This document shows, piece by piece, positions 34,250 through 48,100 of a DNA stretch of 50,000 nucleotides. The position numbers and the translations under genes were made by a program. Origin of the DNA: Tubiluchus corallicola (taxonomy: Eukaryota > Priapulida > Priapulimorpha > Priapulimorphida > Tubiluchidae); assembly GCA_030141605.1 (NCBI GenBank), contig JAQGDQ010000875.1:15001-65000 (forward strand), in the 5' to 3' direction. Every line of letters starts with the position of its first letter. Positions within the stretch are counted from its first letter, which is position 1. The notes below the pieces were generated by a model, which was not told where the DNA came from, ran no database searches, and saw only the letters and a list, made by a program, of their open reading frames with translations.

Positions 34250-34769
34250 CACACTTTTTATGTAGATGCAGTGACAATCATATTAGCTATCTGAAACGGC
34301 TAAGCCTCTGGAAAAGCGCCACCTGGAAGTTGATTTAATTAATCACGTGCTACAAAATCGTTCACAAGGAGTTGTAACTACATTTTGACAATTTTTTTAC
34401 TAAGGATATTATCAACAAAAGCAGGAGTAACGATTCACTTAAACGCTCTGTTAGACGAGCTAAGGGAAATGCATTTGGTGCTTGTTCTCGAATAGGATAG
34501 TCCCACTTTGGAATAGCTTACCCGCGCAAGTAAGGCAACAAAACTAGACTGAATGCTGTGCATTTGAGTAGATATTTATTTTTATATGCGCTAACAAGCA
34601 GGTAATTTAGCCTCTGATCATCTCCCGCACATCATTGATTTGGTGATTTTTTTTGTATAAATATTTGTTTTTAATTATTGTTTACGTACGATATGAAAGA
34701 AATGAAATAGATAAAACGAAGGCTGGAACCACCAGGACTACATATGTTACGAGGGCTAATATACAGATG

Positions 34770-35308
34770 ACTACGGCCAAATCACGTTGAAAATTCTCGT
34801 CTGATCACCGAAGTTAAGCAACGTAGAGCCTGGTTAGTACTTGGATGGGTGACCAGGTGTTGTAGGCTTGCGGGATGCCCACACTGTATCTCGACACTAG
34901 GCGGAGGAGCTGCACAAGGCAGCCAGCGGCTAGAGGGCGGAGGAGTTCAAGTGACCCAACGGCCATGCGTAGAGGAGTAAACCTTCCAAATTAGGAGTGG
35001 AGCCCCGAAGGCGGACCAGTGCAGCATGCTCACTGATTCCGGCAGCTCCTGCAGCCAACCTGGTGCCAAACGTATAGCTCCGCTTTCCTTTGGACTACAC
35101 CAGGGAGGAAGAGAGGGGGTTCCTGTTGTCTGGGCAACTCAGGATCTCCATACACCTTGCCCAGGCATGCATCCTCGAGACGTTCAAGGATCGGACTGCT
35201 CAGCCACAGTCGATGCTGCAGCTCCATCAATGTGATCAATAACTGACTCTCTTGGCGCACACTCCATTATCTTCCGAGACAGAAGGATGGCAACAATGTA
35301 TAGATATT
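34770..35308 (+). mobile_element. 5S rRNA-derived SINE, copy 2
   Basis: Same head as copy 1 but with two deletions: part of ACATCGG after GTTGAAA, and the CGCCTAGCAATACCA segment near the 5S 3' end. Box C (GAGCCTGGTTAGTACTTGGA) is closer to true 5S than in copy 1. The body matches copy 1 through the CACCAGGGAGGAAGAGAGGG and TTGCCCAGGCATGC blocks; an extra segment of about 80 bp follows TTCAAGGATC. Confidence 0.87.
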
Positions 35309-36181
35309 ACTTTGAATTGTTACAATAATAACTATGCCGTACTGGAGGAAGTACAATATTCCAGCATGAATAATACACAATGAAAGTTAAATTACGATGT
35401 GTTCGCACAATAACCCCCAGTATCAATCGTATCACGATAATATAAACACATTTATCCGAAAAGCTACAATAAAGTCTACGTTACACGGATTATAATGCTG
35501 GATATTTTGGGATTTTGAGATAATAAATGGATTAAAATGTTACTGACTCCTGTAGAATCAAACACTGAATTTACTCTGTCATTATTTCCGGACAACTATA
35601 TCTCGAATCAACGATCTGACACCACGGATCATGAACTATCAAGAGGGGATTACTGCAGCGCATTGGCTTGACCGCACATTCCTCGCGAGCTACTACAACA
35701 CCTACTAGAAAGTTCAACTGGCCATTGTCATCACCGGGGACAGGATATACGGCACAGCTTTCTATGATCATAATCTAATAACAATGAACGCACTGTGCTG
35801 CTCTCATCAATATTGACACAGAAAAACACCCGTGGGCCTACTTGATGCACTCCAAAAACTACTATGGCGTCCAGGGTTTAAGCACTAACAATAGGTTCAA
35901 GATCATCCGTGCTCGTCATTATCGTTACTTCAACTTTCGCGAGCGAAGTTCACGTGCTGGCATTCCTCGTAAAGCCAAAAATGAAATTTTAGTTCATCAT
36001 GTTTTTCCAGTAAAACCCTGGAAAGTGTTATATAGGCCTACTCGACAGATGATATTTACAAATTTCATATTATAAAATTCAATCAAATTGATTAATTATA
36101 ATCTTAATTTCAAAATTATCCATTAGTGATGAAATGGATCAATAATTGCTAAACTTTTCAAACCAATAAAGTGTATTAAGT

Positions 36182-36576
36182 AGGGGTGAGCATCGAATGT
36201 TCGAATTTCATTCGAACGAGTTTTTTTAGTTCGAATTCGATTCGAACCTAAAATTATAGATTCAACACTTCAGCCACATACGTTCTTTATCATTAAAATA
36301 TTTGAAGTAGCATGCAATTCGTACAATTTTACTGCAGTTTCTGTGTAAAATTTTTAACAAACTATTAGTGGTTTTACTGCAGACAAAGCAGGTGCTATGC
36401 ATGATCTTTGTAAGACCACTTTTTACTAGTGGTTCGAAAACGTGTTCGAAAATCTTTCAAACTCAATTCGAATTTGATTCGGAATCGAAATACTGAAATT
36501 CGGTTTGATTCGAATTTGAAAGTCACAAATTCGGTTCAATTCGAATTCGCTTTCTCGTAGAGAATGCTCAACCCTC
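36182..36576. mobile_element. TTCGAA-rich hAT-like MITE
   Basis: Ends AGGGGTGAGCATCGAATG and, inverted, GAATGCTCAACCCTC. Flanks are near-duplicates: GTATTAAGT (36173-36181) and GTATTAGT (36577-36584), an 8-bp hAT-type site with one inserted base. Both arms are dense in the palindrome TTCGAA, so the element could fold into a long hairpin. No coding capacity. Confidence 0.75.
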
Positions 36577-36584
36577 GTATTAGT

Positions 36585-39098
36585 AAGTATACCAAAAATC
36601 CAGCTTCAATTCAACTTATTTTACAGCTACTTTCCGTTAATTTTAGTTCAGAATGTGTAATAATTTAGGTTTATTCTACAGTATTATTATAAGCGCAATA
36701 TTTTTTCAAACAGATCAAACCACCCCAGTTAAAAACAAACTTGAAAAAAGTGCCCGCATTAATTATATACATTCTACGCATACACGTAAATGTAAACATC
36801 TTTCACATTTTTCTACATTACTTAATACTTCACTTGTTCTCACATACATGAATGCAGTGCTGTGGATTGTTTGAAATAAGCAAGTTTACAGTCGTACGGT
36901 GTAACATAAAAAGCTTCTTGCTGACTGGTTTAGATTTCTGAATGTCTCTGATCATGTGACTTTGTGTGATGACGTTTATAAGTGTCAAGTTTTTTATTCG
37001 GCTAAGCCTAATACTGAATTAACGTCAACAAGGTTAGAGGCTAAGTATAAAATTTCTTAGAAAAAGAACTTGGTCTCGTGCTTGACTACAATGGAGACCG
37101 CTTTACCAATGCTTGTACGCATCAGGTCACAGCGAACTATAAAAATGTTTGGCATGTGTTGACAGGTGTCATGTTGTTATGAAGAATCGCTGACAATTCT
37201 TTCTACTGGGTCAGCTAGTCAGTATAATAAAAGTATTGCAAGAAGTGCAAAACAGTAATACCTCGTCTGTCTAACTATCAAAATTAGTAGTGTGATAAAG
37301 TAGCTTTAGTTATTTTTAATTAAATATTTAAAGTATGTTTTTAATCTTTAAAAATTGACGTGAAGTGTTGTGTATCCATAACATACAGAGGCGGTTATTC
37401 ATAAAGAGGTTTATTAATAAAATCGATATTCCGTGAAATAATCCATTCATTGTGGTGCACATATAATAAATTACACAAATTTCCTAAATGTAAACATTTA
37501 AGAACAGTAAACGCCTAATTTCTATATAGATTACACTACAGCTGCCAAAGAGACAAAACGAAATCCATAAGCAATGACTGTGTAATTTTTTACAAAATTG
37601 TAAACTGATCTTGTATCTTGTATAATGATATGATCAGTAAGAATTTTGCCACGTGTACACGTTACGAAAATCTTTAGGCTTTAGTAGGCAGTGACTTGTA
37701 AGCCTAAATGGGGCTGGGATTATATCTCAACTTTTGTCGTACAGGGAACAGTGAAATGATTGTAAATGTACGACTGGTGTAAATATTTTCTCGCTCTCAC
37801 TGACTCACTCACTCACTAAATGACCAATTTTCGCATTTCATTCAGGCTTCTACACAACGCAGTAAGATTTTAATAAGCTTGGCATCCATTGTCGAAAATA
37901 CTTATAAAACAAACATTACAGACAGAATCATGCATGTTATTATAAAAAGAACTATGTTTTAATTTGCTTACGAACAGATATTTCGAATTTCGCAGCCCTA
38001 ATATCAGGAATCACCCCATAATGGACTGCGAAATGCCTGTTTATTAGCCAATAAAAACTCAATTCTTTTATTACACAACACCCATAACTGCGCCTATAAT
38101 CTCTAGTTCATTAACATAATGCAGTGGTTTCGTACCTGGTGATTTTTGAAAGACATTTTGACATTCAAAAACTTTGACGACGTTGTGACAAGATGTAAAA
38201 GACGTAACGAAACGAAAATTGCTCCGAAAATAACTGCAACTGCAAGTTTCTTTCGTAAGTAAAAATTATAAAATCAAATTTCCGGTTGATGGAAACGTTC
38301 TTATTTTACGTTTTAGAAGAAGCCATACTGTTTGCATAAAACGTCTTTTAAACCATTTAGCGAGTTTTAAGCAAACAACATGGATCATGCTATTACATAT
38401 AGAAATAACCGAAAAATACGGTTAATGAGAAACCAATTTTGTCACTAAAAACGGGGACGGCGCTGGTCAAATGTGACAGCTTTGCCATAATCCGACGCAT
38501 TAATCAGCAATGGGATTTGAACTTTATCGGGCAAACATTACCGCGCATTATAATTCTCGGGTGTGAAGTCAATTCGAAGGTAATTTATGACATTCCTAAT
38601 CGCACCATTTCAGTTCAGTTACGCAAAGCTGAACTCAGAGAACAGTGACCCTACACAGCATTGCTCAGACAAGAAACAGTAGCTCTCAGTTCTCTTTAGG
38701 GCTTAATTGCTTGCTTATATGGAGGCTCAGCGAACAAATAGCAAAAAGCAGTTAATCAGCAGAAGATGCACAATTCCGAATTAAACAACGTCTAGTTTGC
38801 AACTGCTAACTGTAGCCTGTACCACACATCCATCTAATTCCTATTACATTTAACAAAACGTTTGTATTTTAGTCAACAAAATCACACTGTAATGACGTGA
38901 AATCATTTAACTGAGTTTGTAGAGAAACCTACTTATTTTATGACATTGAACAAAGCGCAAATTATTTACATAGTTTTCATATTTTGCAGGTGAATGGGGA
39001 AGACTGCTCTGACAAAATGGATATTTGCACTTCAAAGCGACAAGCCGTGCACACGTGTACTTCAAAATTCGCTTCCGATAATACGTAACAAGTTGTGA
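36585..39098. other. HUNK upstream region
   Basis: No gene or clear repeat seen; the HUNK promoter and any non-coding first exon should lie in its right part. Open frames at 36653-36874 and 38439-38648 are not recognised. Confidence 0.45.
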
Positions 39099-39323
39099 AT
39101 GTTGTGCCAAAATGCTACATATAACAGTAACAGTCGCGTGATGTCGAGTGTCAGCCAATCAGGGACTATGTATCTACCGCGGGAAGTTACGGAGGTACCG
39201 AGTGACCTGATAAATACGTATCCTCACTCGAAGCGAGTGGGTTGCTACTTACTAGGGAAAACTCTTGGCCAAGGGTCATTCGCGAAGGTCAAGGAGGGTG
39301 TCCACACGCTAACTGGAGAAAAG
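39099..39323 (+). CDS. HUNK: HUNK-like exon 1 (glycine loop)
   Basis: 75 codons from ATG 39099. N-terminal 45 residues are variable (LPREVTEVPSDLINTYPHSK), then the kinase domain starts. Donor AAG|gtaatt after LTGEK, phase 0, the same break as in vertebrate HUNK as I recall it. Confidence 0.9.
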
Positions 39324-42078
39324 GTAATTTTCGTAGACTAAAAATAGAACTAGGCTACCCAAGCAGTGTGAGAAATCTCTTACTAATAATATTGTCATGG
39401 AATGAACGAGAAGTGTATTAAAGTAAGGGGTGCTGACCAGGCCATTGTCATGGAAGTTACTAGTGTCTGCTGGTTTATCTGCTGTGTTTACCTTTTAGAT
39501 TTTTTATGGGAGTCTGCTACCAAATCTCCTAGAAAATAGTTGTTCGCTGGGTAATTACTTTTTAACTACTTTGCTCAACTGATAAAATACGTGTGCGTTT
39601 AATGACTAGTCCGGCGTACGAAGCATTGGGTTACTCGCGTACCGAGATTCGCGTCGGCTTCGAGTACTACCATGACGAAGCATGGTTGTGCCCAAAAGTT
39701 CAGTTTCCTAGCTGCTCTGCAAGCCGAGTTGCAGCTGTTTTTCAAAACAAGCTGCTCTAAAAGCTACGATCGTACACGCGCGCACGCACGCACGCATGTA
39801 TGTTTTGCTCGAACGTATGTGTACAAGCTTTTAGTACCGAATACAATTATTTTGGCTGGTGCCCTTTCGTCGGTTCCTTTAAGCTACGCAACGTTTTTGC
39901 AATAGTGCTCTATTTATTTCGTCACGATAAAAAAAAAACACCACCCGCACTATACCATAAAACAACAGAAACAACAAAAATATTTTTCACAATTTTGAAA
40001 CTCGTGAGATGACAAGCGTAACTCAATCATGCGCGAACGTTCTACATAATCTTTGCTTACTGCTGTCGAAATTCTGATAATAGGCGAACTATAACAGATG
40101 TACGGTTGTCATAGTATCCAAATTCTCGCGAAAATTTGGAATGCGCATTGCTTGCCTCACAATCAGTAAATGGCAAAGTTTTTTATTATATAGCTAGAAA
40201 AAAAATGAAAAGGAGGTCGTCTTCACGGCGAAAAAGATCTGTGTATAAGAGTTACATCGCAAGCAAGTAACCCAAAAAGTTTAGGGTTCAAGTCTTACTG
40301 GACCATAATTACTAATTTAATGAAAAATCCCACAATTGAAAAACAAGGAAAAACACGATATTTCAAACCAATTGATTTTCAAGTGAAGGAAAAAAGGAAA
40401 AAGAACTACATGAAATTTCCACTTTTTTCTTCCACAAGAAGATAATCTATTGCAATACTTTGAAACGTCGTGTTCTTCTATTTTGTTTTCAATTTTTCAT
40501 TATTATTGTCACTATTCTTGTTAATAAGAATTAAATTTGCAATATATGATACTAATTTGTTACGTTATTTTTTAAAATACCCTGCTACTTTTTTATCTAG
40601 CATATTTTGGTAGAAACAAGTACAGAATTGTATTTACTATCATTACAGTACTAGCAAAGGCCCCGCAAAAAATTTGCGTATAAATACACTTATAATCAAA
40701 AATACGCTAACATCCTACATAGTCCTCTTTTATAACACAAAGCCAGCAACAGCAGCTTTTACTGAATTAAAGTTACAAGATTATAGACAGAGCATAATGG
40801 ATGACGTCACAATAATGGCTTTGCGTCAGCAGTTTTCTAAGCGAAAATTGCCGAAAATGGAACATCTAATTAACTCGTCGGTACTCCTCTTGGTGGACGT
40901 GTACTAAAGCATGACCCACATCATCTTGTAGCCCTGTTCTTCCACTTTCTAAAGAGCTACATATCTCCTTCCGAGATTCCCATCAGGCCCCGCTAGAACG
41001 TTTTTTCCGCATGCTGTTTGGTTAAAATTTCGAAAAAATCGCGAGTTGGGTCCGGGAAAATGCCCGTTGTGGGACACCGTAGCCCTCTCGCGAATTCTAA
41101 ATATGCTTACTACACCCACCGCTGAACGGGCTATCTATCCATGGCTAGCACCACCCCCGGCCCGATTAGAAATATGAAATGTTAGACGAGTTAACGCGCA
41201 ACGTGTGAACGCCAGTACGCGTGAGATCACCGTGTACCAGTGCCACTGAGGCAAAAGTTAATACCTTACTTCCCTTTCAGTTCACGGAAATGCAAACAGG
41301 GCAGACAGCTTAGATTAAACAGAGTTTAATAACAGCGCTTCATTCACTATTCATAACACACTTGTTTACTTAATGTTTACTTTCGAATTTTCACTCGTTG
41401 AGAAAAATGACAGTGTCAACAACCCGTGTGTTTACGTACGCGTCCGTCTGTGGTCAGAACAGCGAGTTTTTACGCCTGGAGACAAGAAGCTTCATTGTTC
41501 TCATTGTACAAATGCGGAATAACAGTTTATTACACAGCCACTTGTATAAATTTGCTTACTTATTTGACTGTTTTGTTTTAACGGTAGTAAATGAGCAAGA
41601 GTAACAGCTCAACGCTTCTGGGTGAGTTTAAGGCACGTTCACATACATTTGACAACAGCAATGCGGTTATCCGATTCATCCAGTAATAATTTCACGCTTT
41701 GTGCCATACACGAAGAAAACGACATGTATATAAGTCAATTCGATGCGCTTAGAGGTTTATCAGAAAAGCCGAAATGAAGAGGTCACCGATATGTATTCCC
41801 TTGGTAGTTTGACAAATTAAACTTAACATGCATTTGACCTATTGCTACCAAAGCCTTAAAATAGCGATTACCTGTAAATGACCTGTTTCAATCGGCCGGC
41901 AGACTTGGCATTTTACACTTTGACACATCTCACACTAGTCGTATTGTAGCTTTTCTCAAGACAAATACTACTTCTACTGGTCCTTATCTTCAAATATGAA
42001 CTTTGAAGAGACACAAGGAGATAGAAGAGAAAGATACGAAAGAGAGGGAGAGAGAGAAAGAGAGGGGGAGAGAAAGAC

Positions 42079-42136
<58 letters not shown>

Positions 42137-45100
42137 GGAGGAGAAAAGGGAGTTAGGAAGAAGGAAAAGCGAGGAGTAGAAAGGAAGAAGAACAAACGAA
42201 AGAAACGAATAAGTGACGAAATGAACAACAAATAAGTTTAGAAAGTTTTCGTAAACAAACGTGTCAACAACTGGCCAACTCGCAAGGAAGAAGCGAATTA
42301 TGATCGAATGAACGGAAAAGCAAAACATTGAACAAACATCAGTGGAGTAGAGTGGTAGTAAGTGTTCAGTTTGAAAGCTACCTAACCACATGTTAATCTG
42401 CAATTAATCTCCAATCAGTAATTGACAGGTACACTTCAACCTGCCCCACTGACGACAGTATCACAATTGTTTTTCTTGTTAACTCTATAGCCCAATTATG
42501 TTCAATATAACCGATTATCTAAAACAGTTTACTGATGATTGATGGTTGACGTAACATACATACATCATCGCATTAATAAGAACAGTAAACTTGTTATTCT
42601 GATCGTTAGTTCTGAAAATGGTTTCACTGTTAATTTTCAGGACTTTCAGATGCAATAATAACTAAGAAATTGAGATTATGGCATTAATGCTGTAGTTTAG
42701 AGAGTCTATTGCGACATCCAAACATTTTACTGCAATGAATTTTCAATTTCATTCGTTTTCTGGAAAGACCTGATACAGTAAATATCCTTTTTTAGCAGTC
42801 CTTGGCGTGAGGAGGATGAACGAGTTTGAGAAATGGCCAAAACAAAACATAACGCTTGTATAAGACCTTGCGTGTATTTTGTAATGATTGTAAACTCAAT
42901 AAAAACATGCATTATCATGAGGCGTTTAAATCCGAATTCAAACTACAATAGTAATAGATAACATAAGTGTTATCGTTAGTTAGCAAAACGATTCGAGAAC
43001 ACAAAACAGGCTTCTTTGGCATCGATCTTTCAAATCACTTTTTCTTGTGCCAGTAAAAAATAGACACTTCAAAAATTAAAAGCACAATTCAGTGTGCTGC
43101 TTCATAATGGTCCGTTACACGATGTCAAACTCAAACTGTCAAACAAAAACTGTCAGTCTAAAACCTGACGCGTGTTTAGACGACATCAAATTTGATTCCG
43201 TCAGACGCAAATATGCAGACGTGCTTTGTGGTCTATTAGCTTAACTTGTACGATTAAATAAGAGAAATTGGAAAGGAGAAAGTTTGGCAGTTACAGCCTG
43301 ATTTTCAAGGATTGAAACTTTGAAGTGTCGACCATTAAACTAAATTTAAAACAGTCGTTCTCACAGTCCCGCACATTTCTTTATAATCTCTCGTTTCCCC
43401 AATTTCTTCAAGACTTTGAATTGTCATTTATTTTTCCATCGTTATATTTTATAATGTATATAGTAACTAGCGAAACAATTAAGAAACTATTTTTTCTAAT
43501 CGCAATCAAACGAAAACAGAAAACCTTATTTAAAACAATCGCTAACCGTACTTGTCTTACCATAAAAAAGAACAAAAAGAAACGGTCTCTTGTTTGAGAA
43601 TCACTGAGATAACCAAAGCAGGAACGGTCACAATGACTCGTTTCAATTAGTTCTAGTATGCAAACATGAAATTCATTAAGACTTATTCGTTTTCATGAAG
43701 CAAAGCAATAGGCCTAATTATAATTAATATGATAATTATAAACAATATACTTTATATGTGTATGGCTCTCACGTGGTATTAGGTAACGTCAGCATGTTAA
43801 ACGTTATCAGATTATTAAGTACGAATTGTTAGCATGGATCGTAATAGGTGTATATCAAGATTACACTTGAGGGTTTTTCAGGTTGCAGTGAAGATTGTCA
43901 GTAAGAAGAAAGCCAAAGAAGACGCGTATGTGATTCGAAACCTGCGACGGGAAGGCAAACTGCTTCAGTTGGCAAGACATGCCAACATCATTGAAATATA
44001 TGAAGTAATGGAAACAGAAAATAGCTATTACCTTGTCACTGAGCTTTGTGCAGGTGGGTACCTCTTAATTATTAGTACCAGCATAAGCTATAAGGTAAAA
44101 AGATAGATATTAAATTGTGTAAGGTTTCTCAAATTAACTTTATTGCTGATCTTCAGTGTTTTTTGCCTATAACAAGTGTTTGCATAGAGATTATCCAACA
44201 AAATTATTATTAGGGAATACTCCTAATTATGATTAGGGAAAGACGAGAGAGGAGGTCAAGTGGCAAATGTAATCTATTTATTCTTCCTAAAGCTCACTAG
44301 TGATTTGTGATGTTCTATTGTTTCTTCTTGATTTTCGTGTTCATGTATTGGTGGTGCACATCACCACTTGGGAATGCAGTCTGTGAGTCAGCTGATCATT
44401 TGATTGTTTGTTTGTCTGTTCATTCTTTAATCTTTATTTTATAAATCTTTCCATTCGTTCATTCATTGGATTGCCACTGATTTATTTTTTCATAGTTTAA
44501 TACCTCGTTCAGTCATTCATGGCGCTATTTATTTTGTAGGCGGTAACATGATGGATTACATTTGCAAAAAGAAACGTCTGGAAGAAAAAGAAGTGCGTCG
44601 ATTCATGCGCCAAATGATCTCCGCTGTGGATCATCTTCACAGACATGGGATACTTCACAGGTATGGTGCAGTATACGTCACAGGTATGGTGCAGTATATT
44701 ACTGCTAGGGATACTTCACAGGTATGGTGCAGTATATTACTGCTATTTCCAAGATTACGGTTTATAGACTCCAGCACAAGAAGTTTACCAGAAACTTGGT
44801 ATTCACGAAGTAAGAAAGAAACACCGGTTGAAATTTTCTCTAAAGAATTATTTGTTGCTAAACTTGTTGCCAGAATTAGTGTTTTAAAAAAATGCAAACA
44901 GCAAATTATACAGCCAAAGACACCAAGTCCTGCTGATCATCCTGTCAATCTGTAGGCCTAAAACTCCCGAAAGTTTTCTATTGAAATTCTACGACATTGT
45001 TATGGCTTTCTTACGTGTGTATGTAGTCCAAGTTATTGAAGTTACACGATATACAGGTGTACGAAAAACATTAGTACTCAAGTAGGACCCATATTCAATC

Positions 45101-48100
45101 ATCTGTTAAGCCAATTAGTACATCATCATTTATCAATTTCGTTGATCATAATGATGAATCTTAAAGGAAAACCGGATGATTGTGTAAATATGAGTTCAGA
45201 ATACAGAATGCTCTAAAATATTGAAAACTACAATAGATTTTTTTCATTCAAAGCTTGGGTTAAATAATAATTACATCGGATACTCAAATTTTGTTGAACT
45301 TTCACAGCTATGCGCGGCTCAGTGAATCTACTAAGGTTGGCAACGGCGCCTTTTTGTCACATTTAACTTTCTAAGCTAATTATTCAAATACAAGGAACAA
45401 TTGTTAACTTTTACAGGCAAGAAAATGTATATTTTGGGCAGTAAATTAAAATGAAATTGAGTCTAGACTCTAGACAATCGTCTGGTCTTCCTTTAAACTC
45501 TTCTAAACTCTCTCACTTACTTGACACGAACTAATGTGAGTGGTTACGGCAATTGTTTGCAGGGTTGCCATATCAGAATGATAGCTCTTTACTTGTAGAT
45601 GTTTTGTATTTCAAGAGTTTAGGTCAGCAAAGATTATCAATAAGTATTCAGCGTTTTCAGACGGGGCGGGCATCAACACTTAACACTAATTTACTCTAAT
45701 TATTGGGTTTGCTGAAACGAAGGAAGAGACAGCCTTGATACAAAAGACATGCATAATTACACTTTTATGAAAATTCCTCGCGTTTTTCATGCGAAAGACT
45801 ATTCTAAAAAAGACAATTTAGCCCCCTGGTAATAGAGGTTATCTTCACGCACAAAAGCAGTTAAATAATACCCGTGCATACTACAACTTTAATGCCTCCA
45901 GCTGTTTAGCAAGCGTCTACACATCAGACACAACCAAATACGTAGTACAATAAATAAAACCAAATCTGTGTTTTCTGCAAGGCTATGGGTCAGCAGAACT
46001 AAAACGTGCCAGAATGTAGGGAAGTGAACTCAAAACTTGGCAGTGACACAGTTTTGCTTACAAACCAACAAAACGCAAATGGCGACACAAACAGTTGAAA
46101 AAAATAGGTCGTTTTAGATCAGTTCCCGTGTACGAAATATTAATGCGTTACTCGAGTAAAATATACATAGGTAAAAATATACACATGCCTGGAGAGCAAA
46201 TGTAAATATACAGACCTTGAAAACTTCAGTTTCTTTTCACGTACAGATTATGCAACCAATAAACTGTAAAATTTGACACATCATACAGCCTAGCGTACCT
46301 ACAACGTGTGTAACTAAAAATAGACACATTATCCTGCTGACGTATTACGAATATAGAACCATTGTTACAGACAAGCTTTTCCGTTGAAAATTAACCAGAC
46401 CATACCGCTAAATTTACTGATTTCCAAAACTTGTTTATCCTAAAAACCAATAACTGCAACAACAACATTATTTTTAGGGTGAAAAGAAATTACGAAACCA
46501 AATGATAAATTCCCAAACCGCAAAAGATAAACGAAAATTCATTGGAAATAAGTGTTGTAACGTGCAATCAACCTGTTTCGCGAAATTCTTTTATACTGTA
46601 TTACCAGTTTCTTGTCCTAAACCTATCATTAACTCGAGTAACTAGCGGGAATCTTCAATTTTCGCAAGAACTCGGAAATAAAATGTGAGATTATAATTCC
46701 TTTCGCATAGCATTAGTGTCGTGTTTAGAATACTTCGTAAAAAAATACTGAAATATCGTAACATTACAGCAGCAGGACGGAAACAAGACAGTTAAGTGTA
46801 AGACCTATTATAATAATTTACGGTGATGATTAACGGCTTACAATAAGCACGAATACTGATTAGCTATATCTTAACTGAAGCAGCGATGTTTTCTTTGTTA
46901 AAAATGATAAATTTAACCAGTTTGAATCAGGCGACAAAGCTGTAATAAATCGTGACTGAAGTTAAATATAAAACCTCACGCTTGGGGGCTTGTTTAGCTG
47001 CATTTAGTGTGTTAATAAGACAGCGTTGATATGACAATTGAATACAAAATCATATGAATCATATTTATGTCAGTGTTTACATAATAGGATTACCTTGTAC
47101 CGATAACATAATTGCAAATGAACAAACATAACAATAAAATGTATATTTGCTGCTGGCCTTAGAGGATCTTAATTATGATACTTAAACCACAGTCACATTA
47201 GTTTGCTGATAGCGTATTGTTTAATTCATATGGTAATGAAAATCCTAGCGAACGTAGGGCTGAATGAACGAATGGATGGACGAACGAATAAATAAACGCA
47301 TGAATACGTGAATAAATAATGAAGGAAAAGAGGAAGGAAGAATGAAACGATTGACTGAAAGAATAAATGAACTGACGAATGCAACAGACTGACTACAAAT
47401 AAATAAATTAGTAAATAAATAAACAAAAAATAAATGAATGAATGAATGAATGAATGAATGAATGAATGAATGAATGAATGAATGAATGAATGAATAAACG
47501 AACGAACGAATGTATAAATAAACAAATGAGCGAAAGAACGAACGAAAGAATGAATAAATGAATGAATGAATGAATGAATGAATGAATGAATGAATGAATG
47601 AATGAATGAATGAATGAATGAATGAATGAATGAATGAATGAACAATTGAACAAACGGACTGTTTAGTGAGAGAAAAGATATTCTTGGCAATCAGAATATT
47701 CCTAACTTTCTTGAACTCTTTAAAAACGGTTTTTCTGTAAATTGGTGTAAACCTGGGCAAAATTGTATAAGTTTTTACTGTTATTTGTCATTCACCTTTT
47801 TTTGTTAACCTTAATCATGAAAAAATGTTTACTAAAACTTCGATTTTGACGACGCCAATCGAATGCTAACACAATATATAAGTAATTATTGCATTCTGTA
47901 TTGTGATGGTATTCTGTATTGTGCCGTGACAAAACGTTCGTCACAACAGGAAGGTCGCTTAATTTCCGTAAGTATGCAATAGTTAATCAAACATAATTGA
48001 TCATACCAATAACTTTTCGATCAAACTATGAAAACTGAATAACAAAATACTGCATTGGTCTTGGTTCGTTAGCTAGACATGTAAGGGACCTTGGTATGTG

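Noticed and set aside
36653-38648. Open frames of 69-73 codons upstream of HUNK
   Set aside because: No homology, no splice context in phase with HUNK exon 1, which itself is preceded by an in-frame stop.
41974-42403. Leu-Ser and Arg-Glu repeat frames
   Set aside because: Products of the GA-rich repeat; composition only.
47226-47760. Frames of 81-171 codons with His-Ser-Phe-Ile repeats
   Set aside because: Artefact of the TGAA tetranucleotide repeat, which has no stops in those phases.
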